From NCBI GenBank assembly GCA_964590005.1, contig CAZPVJ010000164.1, positions 1-9,291 of the forward strand: a DNA stretch of 9,291 nucleotides, written 5' to 3'. Source of the DNA: CALJFL01 sp964590005. GTDB lineage: Bacteria; Pseudomonadota; Gammaproteobacteria; Pseudomonadales; Halieaceae. The notes beneath the pieces are model-generated. The model worked only from the letters and a program-made list of their open reading frames with translations, was not told the DNA's origin and did not search any database. Shown piece by piece: positions 1-6,867 of this stretch (within the stretch, counting starts at the first letter, position 1; every line of letters begins with the position of its first letter). A program made the translations under genes and the position numbers.

Positions 1-467
1 TCCGCCTGGATATCGATACCCAGGCGAGTGAAGCGGGTATGGCCACCGCGAGGCACCGCGTTCAGGTAAATCATGATAGACCAGGCGCGCTGCCCCCCTC
101 GCGACATCTGTTCCTCGTAGTAATCGGTATCCGGGTGCCAGAAGTCCTCGTGGGTCTTGTACTCTTCGCCCACATCGTAGCGCACCACCTGTAGCGCCTC
201 CTGGTTCGCCCGGGGCAGCCCCGTGATCTGGTCGACCATGGACTCTATCTTGGCAATCAACTCCGGCAGCGCATCCGGGTACAACCAGGTACTGCTGCTG
301 GTGCGATAACCCTCTTTCTGGGCACCCAGCACGCTGGATCTCTCCAACTGCCCGGAAGCCACGTCGATGATCGATTGACACTCCCGTGGGGAGAGGAAAG
401 ATGGGTAGGTAAATATAAAGTCATTCTGCTGCTCAAACTTTTCCGGCAGCAAATCGTGTTCCGCCAT
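1..467 (-). CDS. Prolyl 4-hydroxylase-like 2OG-Fe(II) oxygenase, C-terminus cut by window edge
   Basis: This is a predicted Fe(II)- and 2-oxoglutarate-dependent dioxygenase of the prolyl 4-hydroxylase alpha-subunit type, which would hydroxylate a protein or peptide side chain in the cytoplasm. Translation from ATG at 467 gives 155 residues with no stop before the left edge. The double-stranded beta-helix core begins near residue 90 (VVRYDVGEEYKTHEDF). It carries the first two iron ligands as HxD (H106, D108), then the family strand SIMIYLN (130-136) and the GGHTRF turn (141-146). The distal His and the 2OG-binding Lys/Arg lie outside the window, so an intact active site cannot be confirmed. 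There is no signal peptide. A purine-rich AAGGGGG stretch about 8 nt upstream can serve as Shine-Dalgarno and supports the ATG. The lipoprotein gene upstream on the same strand ends 77 nt away, so co-transcription is possible. The family call is firm; the substrate is unknown. Confidence 0.9.
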   Translation of the reverse strand, partial: MAEHDLLPEKFEQQNDFIFTYPSFLSPRECQSIIDVASGQLERSSVLGAQKEGYRTSSSTWLYPDALPELIAKIESMVDQITGLPRANQEALQVVRYDVGEEYKTHEDFWHPDTDYYEEQMSRGGQRAWSIMIYLNAVPRGGHTRFTRLGIDIQA

Positions 468-486
468 GGGTCGGCCCCCTTGCACC

Positions 487-529
487 CGGGTAACAGGCTT
501 TACCCGTATTAGCTTAACAGACAATACGG
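487..529 (-). promoter_or_regulatory. Leader of the hydroxylase gene with two overlapping inverted repeats
   Basis: The 77-nt gap between the lipoprotein stop and the hydroxylase start holds two perfect 7-bp inverted repeats. One is CGGGTAA (487-493) with TTACCCG (500-506), loop 6. The other is CCGTATT (504-510) with AATACGG (523-529), loop 12. They share bases 504-506, so only one can form fully at a time in the minus-strand RNA. Neither is followed by a U-tract, so a Rho-independent terminator is unlikely. They could be an attenuator-like switch, an operator dyad, or chance. Confidence 0.35.
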
Positions 530-544
530 CTGCAGCGACTACCT

Positions 545-1213
545 TTATATGGGGAGCGGAATGAACACGCGGGACGCCGTGTGCACCACTGTATTTACCT
601 GCCGGTCGGTGGCATCACCCGCGATCCGGGCCATCATCTCCTGCAACACGATCAGTTTGCCAAACAACCTTTCGAAACTGAGATTATCCACGACGCCCTT
701 GTATTCACTGGTTACCAGGAAAGGTTCTCCATTTTCTCGACGGGAGTTCTTCAAACGCCAGACCAGGACATCAACGTTATGGGCACTGGCGAGTAGTTTG
801 TCGCCTTCGAGACTATCGAACATAAAGAACTCCGGATTGTAGCCGTAAGCGTTCCGCAACATGCCACCGAGACCCACAACGAGTGCAAATACCCTGTCGC
901 CCTCAAAGTAGGGATTGAATACCAGTTCAAGTGCTTCGACTTCCTGGCGATAGGACAGCTCTTTAAAGCTCAGTTCTTCACGGTTCTCGCGGAGCTGAGC
1001 CAATCGTCCATCGATAGTCATGCCCGCCGTCTTACGCAACTCCTGCGGGTTCCGTTTGTACAGCTTTACGGTCAGCTCCCTGACCAGGCGGCGAGACTCG
1101 GCAATAAACTCATCAGCAACCAGGTCGACGTCGGACTTGGCCAGGTTTTTTATTTCGTAACCACCACAGCCCGACAGCAGGAAAGTGAGTAAGATGACAA
1201 CAAGGAGGCGCAT
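545..1213 (-). CDS. Putative outer-membrane lipoprotein of unrecognised family
   Basis: I do not recognise this family. From ATG at 1213 the product is 222 residues. It begins with a lipoprotein signal: MRLLVVILLTFLLSGC, with the lipobox LSGC and the acceptor cysteine at C16. Glycines follow the cysteine and there is no Asp at +2, so outer-membrane sorting is expected. Residues 25-95 are charged and probably helical. Residues 97-125 contain a conserved-looking segment (FNPYFEGDRVFALVVGLGG, then NAYGYNPEFF). The rest is mixed alpha/beta and ends in a short hydrophobic tail. The frame is open further upstream to 1597, but that part is the antisense of the serine hydrolase and lacks a signal, so the short form is chosen; GTG at 1219 would add two residues. 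No strong Shine-Dalgarno is visible. The gene starts back-to-back with the serine hydrolase and lies 77 nt before the hydroxylase gene on the same strand. Confidence 0.8.
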   Translation of the reverse strand: MRLLVVILLTFLLSGCGGYEIKNLAKSDVDLVADEFIAESRRLVRELTVKLYKRNPQELRKTAGMTIDGRLAQLRENREELSFKELSYRQEVEALELVFNPYFEGDRVFALVVGLGGMLRNAYGYNPEFFMFDSLEGDKLLASAHNVDVLVWRLKNSRRENGEPFLVTSEYKGVVDNLSFERLFGKLIVLQEMMARIAGDATDRQVNTVVHTASRVFIPLPI

Positions 1214-1241
1214 ACTCACAGTGTACAAAATACCTCTTGTG

Positions 1242-2717
1242 GTGACTAACCCACTACGTTCATTGACAAGCCGACTACTGATGGCATGGGTTCTGTCGAC
1301 CCTGTCCTTGGCTGGCGCGGCCCAGGGACCACGAGAGATCAATCTCGTGAACGCCCTGGAGGAACTGCGTGCTGGTAACAATGTCGCAGCCTTTGGAGTC
1401 GTGTTAATCCAGGACGACCAGGTGGCACTCATGGCGACACGTGGTTTGGCCGACCGAGACTCGGGGCGGGAAATAAGCAATGATGCAATATTCAGGATCG
1501 GGTCGATCAGTAAGTTATTCACCGGTCTCCTCGCCGCCCACCTCGAGCAAGAGGGGCAGTTCAGTCTGGATGAACCCGTGCGGCACTGGCCCGTCACGGA
1601 TACCTATCGCAATCGCTGGCTTGAATCAGATCCGATAACAACGGCCCAGCTACTTGAGCACACCGCGGGTTTTACCGACCTCAGCCAGCCCGAGTGGGAC
1701 TACTCAGACCCGGGCCAACGACCACTCAAGGAGACGCTTCGTCTCTACCCGGCCGCGCGCACAACACAGTGGCGACCGGGTCAGCATTACTCCTACACCA
1801 ATGCGGGAGCCGGCGTGGCCGGTCATGTCATGGAACTCGTCACCGGGCAAGCCTTCGAAGCATTGCTAAAGGACCGCGTGCTGGAGCCACTGGGATTGTC
1901 GTCCACCAGCGTCTTGCCCCCCAGCCCGGATAAACTGCCAACCGGCTATGACCGGGACGGCAACTCACCCATACCTTACTGGCACCAGATCTTCAGGCCC
2001 GCGGCAGGGATAAACAGTACGCTTGCTGATATGGCGCGCCTGCTGAGACTCCTCATCAATCGTGGCGAAATCGACGGTGAGCGAATCTTTAAGCGGGAAA
2101 CCATAACCAGGACCGAAACACCCACCACCTCGCTGGCAGCACGAAACGGACTCAGGCATGGCTACGGCCTGGGTAACTACAGCTGGCATCGCAGTGGCAC
2201 CGAGTTTCGCGGTCACGGTGGCGATGCCGATGGCTACCTGTCCAGGCTGGGTTATACGCGCAGTAACAACAGCGGCTACTTTGTGGCCATCACGGCCTTT
2301 CAACCAGAAACCCTCAAGCAAATGACCATAGCGATAGAAACCCACCTGATCAAGGGGATAAAGCCACCGGAGGTGCCGGTGCAATCAGCCGAGCCACTCG
2401 AGTCACGCGAGATGCTGTGCGGCGACTACCGCCGAGTGACTTTCCGGTTTACACCGATCGCACAGCAGGCCGAAGAGCCGGAAATGCGGATATTCACGAC
2501 CTCAGGCAGGCTGCACTATCAGCTGCACGACAAGCGAGCCATCCAACTGATACCGGTTGCGCCCTATCTGTTTCGCCGTCAGAAACAGGGCTGGCCAGGG
2601 GTTTTCATAGGACCCGCAGAAGATGGCGAAACCTACTTCCAGAGCGGATCGGATAATTTTATTCGCCTACCCGTTAGGGCATCTGACGGAGAATCAGCGT
2701 GTTCCCGCGCTGGGTGA
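1242..2717 (+). CDS. Exported serine hydrolase, beta-lactamase/class C-like (PF00144 type)
   Basis: This is a periplasmic serine hydrolase of the class C beta-lactamase / D-Ala-D-Ala carboxypeptidase / esterase superfamily. Counting from GTG 1242 (491 residues), the nucleophile motif SISK is at 88-91 (S88, K91), the YxN motif YTN at 185-187, and the third motif is HGG at 325-327 inside GHGG, in place of the KTG of true beta-lactamases. HGG-type variants usually mark esterase or peptidase members rather than antibiotic resistance. A separate C-terminal beta-rich domain (about 385-491, beginning CGDYRRV) resembles the accessory domain of such hydrolases. The start is uncertain. GTG 1242 gives a good signal peptide (basic TNPLRSLTSR, then a hydrophobic core ending AGAAQG). 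GTG 1221 has AGGAGG 12 nt upstream, GTG 1185 would overlap the lipoprotein gene, and ATG 1281 lacks a basic n-region. The 3' end overlaps the convergent protease gene by 44 bp. Confidence 0.88.
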   Translation: MTNPLRSLTSRLLMAWVLSTLSLAGAAQGPREINLVNALEELRAGNNVAAFGVVLIQDDQVALMATRGLADRDSGREISNDAIFRIGSISKLFTGLLAAHLEQEGQFSLDEPVRHWPVTDTYRNRWLESDPITTAQLLEHTAGFTDLSQPEWDYSDPGQRPLKETLRLYPAARTTQWRPGQHYSYTNAGAGVAGHVMELVTGQAFEALLKDRVLEPLGLSSTSVLPPSPDKLPTGYDRDGNSPIPYWHQIFRPAAGINSTLADMARLLRLLINRGEIDGERIFKRETITRTETPTTSLAARNGLRHGYGLGNYSWHRSGTEFRGHGGDADGYLSRLGYTRSNNSGYFVAITAFQPETLKQMTIAIETHLIKGIKPPEVPVQSAEPLESREMLCGDYRRVTFRFTPIAQQAEEPEMRIFTTSGRLHYQLHDKRAIQLIPVAPYLFRRQKQGWPGVFIGPAEDGETYFQSGSDNFIRLPVRASDGESACSRAG

Positions 2718-3213
2718 ACTCGATGTGCCGGAGAAAAGACATGCCCAGCAGCACCTGCTCCGAGGTAAGTCCGGGGGTAATACCGGCACGCACATTTCGC
2801 AATTGAATATCTCCAACGCTGACTGAGTCCAGTACCGCCGCATAGCTGGTTGCCACTCCGTTTGCGGTGCGCGTTGGGAAAGGCTGGCCGCGGGGTATAC
2901 CGATTCGGCTCGCCACGGATGCGGGAATGGCGACTCCCGTTGCGCCAGTATCGAGCATGAATACCACGGGCTGGCCATTGATTGCCCCAGACGCCACGTA
3001 ATGGCCGGCACGATTTCGCTGCAGTACCACCTCGCGCACGCCATCCTGGTTATACTGCGTGGCCACCGATTGATTGGGGTTTTCGCGCTTGCCCAACAAG
3101 TCGTTGAAGAAAAAAACCAGTAAAACCATAAAAATGAGCCAGGCGATCGCCTGCATGATGCTTCCCATACGCTTATGCTGGTGTGGTTGCTCAGACACCG
3201 CTAGATCACTCAC
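2674..3213 (-). CDS. Membrane-anchored retropepsin-like aspartyl protease (TIGR02281-like)
   Basis: This is a single-domain, retropepsin-type aspartic protease that would act as a homodimer on the periplasmic side of the inner membrane. The product is 179 residues. A cytoplasmic N-terminus is followed by one membrane segment at about 19-38 (a Phe- and Leu-rich stretch ending FFFNDLL), then a linker. The protease fold starts near residue 60. The catalytic triplet is DTG at 88-90 in FMLDTGATGVAIP, and the family's C-terminal LLGMSFL is at 155-161. The start is GTG 3213, with AGGA about 4 nt upstream; ATG at codon 16 has no Shine-Dalgarno. The gene lies 17 nt after the ABC exporter stop and is probably the last gene of that operon. 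Its last 44 bp overlap the serine hydrolase end on the other strand. The substrate is unknown. Confidence 0.9.
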   Translation of the reverse strand: MSDLAVSEQPHQHKRMGSIMQAIAWLIFMVLLVFFFNDLLGKRENPNQSVATQYNQDGVREVVLQRNRAGHYVASGAINGQPVVFMLDTGATGVAIPASVASRIGIPRGQPFPTRTANGVATSYAAVLDSVSVGDIQLRNVRAGITPGLTSEQVLLGMSFLRHIEFTQRGNTLILRQMP

Positions 3214-3230
3214 TCATTCCTGGCGCAGAA

Positions 3231-5048
3231 TCATAAAGACGGAAGCGGCTCGGGGAAATCAGGCGCACGCTGCTTCTGCTGCGTTCGCCACAGCTCGGCA
3301 TAATGGCCATCACGCGCCAGCAAGTTGACGTGGTCGCCCTGCTCGACCACCCTGCCCTCATGGAGAACAAGGATCTGGTCGGCGTCCACCACCGTGGACA
3401 GGCGATGGGCAATGGCGAGGCTGGTATGCCGCTGTGCCAGTTCTGCCAGTGAGTTCAGGATTGCACGCTCAGACCTGCTGTCCAGGGAGGAGGTAGCCTC
3501 GTCAAAGACCAGGATCGGTGAATTTTTCAGGATGGTCCGCGCTATCGAAACCCGCTGCTTTTCACCGCCAGATAACTTTAACCCTCGTTCACCGACCAAG
3601 GTCTCATGACCCTTGGGTAAACTCGCCACAAACTCCGCCAGGTGCGCCGTCCGTATAGCCTCCTCAACCTCCTCGTCGGTCGCATCCGGACGCCCATACC
3701 GGACATTTTCAAACAAGCTGTCGTTGAACAGCACCGTGTCCTGCGGGACGATGCCTATGGAACGGCGCAAGGACTCTCGGGTTACGTCCCTTACGTCCTG
3801 GTCACCTACCAGAATCTGACCTGCCTGAGGATCGTAGAAACGAAACAGCAGTTTAACCAGCGTCGATTTACCCGCGCCACTGGCACCCACCACCGCAACC
3901 TTCTGACCGGCCGAAATCCTGAAGCTGACGCCCTTCAAAATGGTCCGGTCAGGCTGATAGCCAAATTCTACATCGCGAAACTCTATACAGGGGTCAACAA
4001 CAACCAAATCCTGGGCATCGGGCTTATCAACCACGGTAGGTTGCAAGGCCAACAAGTCGAACATGTTCTCGATATTGGCCATCGAGCCCTTGATTTCCCG
4101 ATAGACAAAGCCCAGAAAGCCCAGGGGCATGAACAACTGGATCATGAACTGATTGATCAGGACAAAATCGCCGAGACCCAGGCTACCCTCTCGAACCTGC
4201 CAGGCTGCCATGCCAATCATCAGCGTCTGGGCAACAGCAATGATCAGCGCCTGTCCACCATTGAGGGTAAACAACGACAAGCGATTTTTTCGACGGGCCT
4301 TTTCCCAAACAGCAAGGGAGTCATCGTAGCGGCGAGCCTCGAATCCCTCATTGGTAAAATACTTGACCGTCTCGAAGTTCAGCAGGCTATCTACCGCGCG
4401 GGTATTACTGCTTGAGTCCGCGGCGTTCATCTCGCGTACATACTGTGTTCGCCACTCGGTCGCCCTTACCGAGAACAGCCCATAGGCAAGCACTGCAATG
4501 ATGACTGTCAGCGCGAAGGAGGGTCCGTAGTTGAACAGCAGGATGCCGGCAACCATCGCTATCTCAAACAAGGTCGGCACAATATTGAACACAAAAAATC
4601 GCATCAGGAAACTGATGCCCGTCGTCCCGCGCTCAATATCCCGCGCAAGGCCACCAGTTTGACGATTAAGGTGATACTCGAGATCCAGGGAATGAACGTG
4701 CTGAAAAACCTTCAAGCCTATCCTGCGCATGGCCCTCTCGGTAACCCTGCCAAACACGGTGTCACGTAATTCTCCAAAGAAAACATTGGCGAACCGGGCG
4801 GCACCGTAGGCCAGCACCAGGCCCAGCAACAACACCGGCGCAGTTGCTGCCACGGTATCCAGCCCCAGGTTGTCGACGAGATGTTTGAGCAGGAAAGGAA
4901 TTGCGAGAATGGCAGCCTTGGCCATAAGCAGGCAGGCCAAGGCCACGCCGACGCGAATTCGACTCTCCTTTAGAAAGGGCCAGATGTGCGCCAATAGCCT
5001 CCAGTTGAGACTGCCACCCTGCTGCGGCTCAAAGTTTCCGTGGCGCAC
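3231..5048 (-). CDS. ATM1/HMT-type ABC exporter, permease fused to ATPase
   Basis: This is a half-size ABC exporter that functions as a homodimer in the inner membrane. The bacterial ATM1 family exports glutathione-linked metals, persulfides or other thiol conjugates. Of 605 residues, about 20-325 form the six-helix transmembrane domain and 350-590 the ATPase. The ATPase has Walker A GASGAGKST (388-396), Q-loop Q436, signature LSGGE (492-496), Walker B ILVFDE (512-517) and H-loop H548, all intact. ATM1-family marks in the membrane domain are TGGLARDIERGTTGI (131-145), FNIVPTLFEI (154-163), TLNGGQ (261-266) and YREIKGSM (316-323). The start is GTG 5048, 8 nt after the TerB-like gene stop, with AGGG about 7 nt upstream. 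Length and motif order are normal for the family. The family call is firm; the transported compound is inferred only from the family. Confidence 0.94.
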   Translation of the reverse strand: MRHGNFEPQQGGSLNWRLLAHIWPFLKESRIRVGVALACLLMAKAAILAIPFLLKHLVDNLGLDTVAATAPVLLLGLVLAYGAARFANVFFGELRDTVFGRVTERAMRRIGLKVFQHVHSLDLEYHLNRQTGGLARDIERGTTGISFLMRFFVFNIVPTLFEIAMVAGILLFNYGPSFALTVIIAVLAYGLFSVRATEWRTQYVREMNAADSSSNTRAVDSLLNFETVKYFTNEGFEARRYDDSLAVWEKARRKNRLSLFTLNGGQALIIAVAQTLMIGMAAWQVREGSLGLGDFVLINQFMIQLFMPLGFLGFVYREIKGSMANIENMFDLLALQPTVVDKPDAQDLVVVDPCIEFRDVEFGYQPDRTILKGVSFRISAGQKVAVVGASGAGKSTLVKLLFRFYDPQAGQILVGDQDVRDVTRESLRRSIGIVPQDTVLFNDSLFENVRYGRPDATDEEVEEAIRTAHLAEFVASLPKGHETLVGERGLKLSGGEKQRVSIARTILKNSPILVFDEATSSLDSRSERAILNSLAELAQRHTSLAIAHRLSTVVDADQILVLHEGRVVEQGDHVNLLARDGHYAELWRTQQKQRAPDFPEPLPSL

Positions 5049-5056
5049 CAGCTACC

Positions 5057-6007
5057 CTATTTTACTTCTGAGGGGTTTAACGAAAGCGATTCATTGACGA
5101 CCACCGTGAAAAAGCCAATCGCCCGATACTCGAGGCATACCACATCTGCATAAGCACGAGAGTAAAAGTGTCCCACCGTATAGCCTTTACCACCGGCGTA
5201 ATCATGCGGTTCTATCCCGGCAAGCATCAATTCCACCGCCTCCTCCTGGGCCGCGTCCTGGGGCGCTATGAGCACCTGATAGGATGGCTCTTGATGACCG
5301 GCCTTCAGGTAGCTCTGCAGTACTCCGGACGCTTCTCCAAAGGCGATGTGCTCCTCGTCGGTAACCTCTTCATCGGCAGCCATGATAGCTTCCAGCACGT
5401 CTTGCAAGTGGCCGACCTGGGACTTGGGCGGTGTCGTGGCCAGGTAATCGGACAAGGCCTCCTGCACGTGAACAATTCGACTCTTACCCGAGAAACGGTC
5501 GGCATCGCCTTCCCAGTCCGGCTCCAGGTTCCAGTCGCTGGCGAACCGTTCGATGATGTCCTTCTCTCGTTGGTCGACAACGCCGTCTACCGCCGCCATG
5601 CTGGTCAACACGCTGAGTAACTGGGGCGCGGCAGCCGGTCGCACCAGTTGCCTGGCGAGTGTGGACATTTCCGAGCGCTCTTTCGATATCGAATCGACGA
5701 CCAGCCGCCAAAATCCTCGCTTGCGCCGGCCGGTCACCCAGAAACCTGCGCCGATCATAACGAAAATAACCGCCGACCCCAGCCAAATCAGGCTGTCTAT
5801 GGCGCCGAGCACTTCGCCCTTATTGATGAAATACAGTCCAAAAAAGAACAGTGGAATCGACTCAACCAGGATCCCCGGAATAGAAACGCTGTCCGCCACT
5901 TCCTCGATATGCTTGCGGGACCACAGCTTATTCAACTGCAAGTAGGCAGCGGTGGCAGCAAAGAAAAGAGAGCCGTAAGCCAGAAAATTTATGAGAGTGT
6001 CCAGCAA
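5057..6007 (-). CDS. Three-helix inner-membrane protein with TerB-like domain
   Basis: A 316-residue membrane protein of unknown exact function. Three hydrophobic segments are visible at about 5-25, 46-66 and 70-92, followed by a basic GRRKRG loop. Residues about 125-235 look like a TerB/DUF533-type helical domain. They hold two acidic helix-turn signatures of the kind that bind metal in TerB: MAAVDGVVDQREKDII (137-152) and IMAADEEVTDEEHIAFG (208-224). The final 75 residues alternate predicted strand, helix and strand (YQVLIAPQ ... GYTVGHFYSRAYAD ... GFFTVVV), faintly recalling a SPOR fold; that comparison is speculative. No ATG lies near the N-terminus. The start is TTG 6007 with GCAGG about 7 nt upstream. 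It is 8 nt from the ABC exporter and 65 nt from the cNMP-domain gene, so operon membership is likely. A role in envelope or metal stress is inferred from TerB relatives and neighbours. Confidence 0.75.
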   Translation of the reverse strand: MLDTLINFLAYGSLFFAATAAYLQLNKLWSRKHIEEVADSVSIPGILVESIPLFFFGLYFINKGEVLGAIDSLIWLGSAVIFVMIGAGFWVTGRRKRGFWRLVVDSISKERSEMSTLARQLVRPAAAPQLLSVLTSMAAVDGVVDQREKDIIERFASDWNLEPDWEGDADRFSGKSRIVHVQEALSDYLATTPPKSQVGHLQDVLEAIMAADEEVTDEEHIAFGEASGVLQSYLKAGHQEPSYQVLIAPQDAAQEEAVELMLAGIEPHDYAGGKGYTVGHFYSRAYADVVCLEYRAIGFFTVVVNESLSLNPSEVK

Positions 6008-6023
6008 TCGATAGCCTGCAAGA

Positions 6024-6053
6024 TGCTAGGTGGATGCATCCTGCAATCTAGCA
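6024..6053 (-). repeat. Nested inverted repeats between the cNMP-domain and TerB-like genes
   Basis: The outer arms TGCTAG (6024-6029) and CTAGCA (6048-6053) enclose a perfect 10-bp palindrome, GGATGCATCC (6032-6041). This sits in the 65-nt gap about 17 nt upstream of the TTG start of the TerB-like gene. No U-run follows on either strand, so a terminator is unlikely. An operator, an RNA-processing hairpin or chance are all possible. Confidence 0.3.
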
Positions 6054-6072
6054 CATATGGGCGAAAGGGGTG

Positions 6073-6597
6073 CTACAAAGAGCCTGATTTAAGTGTGAGC
6101 GAGGGTGCCGGCTCCTGGGGTGCAATGGTTTCAACAAGTGCGTTACCCAATTGGCTTATCACCCTGGCCATATCGCGCGCCAGGTTCAACGTCATCAGTC
6201 CAAAGTCCTGGGGGTGTTCCTCGTGAAGTTGGCTAAACAACAAGGAGCTGATCTCCAGCAGGATACTGTCGCTGGCGGCTATCGCGTCGCCACTGTGGGG
6301 CTGCAACGCGATCATTGCTACAAAACCCAATTCGCCCCCGCGCCCCACAGTTCGGGTTTTAACTCGCAGCCCCTCGTGATGCTTGTAAAAATCCAGCGAT
6401 CCATCACACACTACGAAAAAACTGTCGCCGGACTGACCTGCGGAAAATACCGCATCGCCGCGCTCTGCTTTAAAGATATGCCCGCGCTCAAGAAGAAACC
6501 GGGTTGCCTCCTCCGATAAAGCGCCAAAAATAGAGCCCTGATTCAACTCGACTGGATTAATTCGAGCGCTGAGCTGTTCGACCGATATTCTTTCCAT
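6073..6597 (-). CDS. Stand-alone cyclic-nucleotide-binding-domain protein (CRP-like sensor domain, no HTH)
   Basis: This is a 174-residue cytoplasmic protein made mostly of one cNMP-binding beta-roll (about 22-125), followed by a helix (about 126-155) and a short Pro/Ser-rich tail. There is no helix-turn-helix, so it is not a transcription factor of the CRP type; it may be a small regulatory or protein-interaction subunit. The beta-roll shows the typical GDAVFSAGQSGDSFFVVCDGSLDFY run (47-71) and the phosphate-binding-cassette region GGELGFVAMIALQPHSGDAIAA (88-109). The Arg that contacts cyclic phosphate in CRP (ERSA) appears here as His (PHSG, H101), so cAMP binding is doubtful. The start is ATG 6597. 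In-frame ATGs at 6633 and 6639 exist but lie at the predicted transcription start. It is the first gene of a probable four-gene operon running leftward. Confidence 0.85.
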   Translation of the reverse strand: MERISVEQLSARINPVELNQGSIFGALSEEATRFLLERGHIFKAERGDAVFSAGQSGDSFFVVCDGSLDFYKHHEGLRVKTRTVGRGGELGFVAMIALQPHSGDAIAASDSILLEISSLLFSQLHEEHPQDFGLMTLNLARDMARVISQLGNALVETIAPQEPAPSLTLKSGSL

Positions 6598-6645
6598 ACA
6601 ACAACACCGCCTGCGCACACCGGTGTAATACATCAACACGCTGAA

Positions 6646-6651
6646 ATTATA
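6646..6651 (-). promoter_or_regulatory. Candidate -10 element for the leftward operon
   Basis: A perfect TATAAT lies on the minus strand at 6651-6646, about 50 nt upstream of the ATG of the cNMP-domain gene. The start of transcription would be near 6639, giving a leader of about 42 nt and favouring ATG 6597 over the upstream ATGs. No good -35 hexamer is visible at 16-18 nt, so an activator may be needed, or the match may be chance in the AT-richer spacer. Confidence 0.4.
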
Positions 6652-6867
6652 GCTTGCGAGGCCTGAAAAACCCTGTGTTTCAGCTGGGTTAAAATGGTAA
6701 TAAGTCCACGTAATTGTTCACAAATTTGCAGTGGCCCGCGGGATGTGCGACTGGATGGCAAGCTTCGCCTGATGTTTGATCCGCCGATCAATTGCGCCCC
6801 TGTCACCATTAGCCATAGGCGGGCTAACTCGGCTATGCTTGCGCGACGTAACGAAGAGGACATTACC
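6652..6867. other. Divergent intergenic region between the leftward operon and the dehydrogenase operon
   Basis: This 216-nt non-coding stretch must hold control signals for both directions. The left part (about 6660-6730) is AT-rich. A small dyad, TTAGCC (6809-6814) with GGCTAA (6822-6827), sits upstream of a weak -10-like TATGCT (6834-6839) that could start the dehydrogenase transcript. The dehydrogenase reading frame stays open upstream to 6694, but that part has no signal sequence or good ribosome site and looks untranslated. I see no RNA gene here. Confidence 0.4.
6856..6860 (+). promoter_or_regulatory. Shine-Dalgarno site that sets the TTG start of the dehydrogenase
   Basis: GAGGA ends 7 nt before TTG 6868, a near-ideal spacing. 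The alternative ATG at 6835 has no comparable site, and the TTG places the basic LRK residues directly before the hydrophobic signal segment. Confidence 0.65.

Noticed and set aside
1214..1597. N-terminal extension of the lipoprotein frame to 1597
   Set aside because: It is antisense to the serine hydrolase motifs, has no signal, and would bury the lipoprotein signal peptide in mid-protein.
1242..2717. Antibiotic-resistance beta-lactamase
   Set aside because: The third motif is HGG rather than KTG and there is an extra C-terminal domain, which fits general serine hydrolases better.
3642..4415. Long plus-strand frame (257 codons) across the exporter gene
   Set aside because: It is a shadow of the ABC exporter, whose complete set of motifs is on the other strand; it has no recognisable domain.
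5648..6226. Plus-strand frame of 192 codons crossing the TerB-like and cNMP-domain genes
   Set aside because: It is opposite to two genes with clear domains and resembles no protein.
6777..6782. TGATCC upstream of the dehydrogenase as an ECF promoter
   Set aside because: The base positions 18 nt downstream read TGTCAC, not a TAA-type -10.
6694..6867. 58-residue N-terminal extension of the dehydrogenase
   Set aside because: It lacks a ribosome site and would push the export signal inside the protein; a good Shine-Dalgarno precedes TTG 6868.
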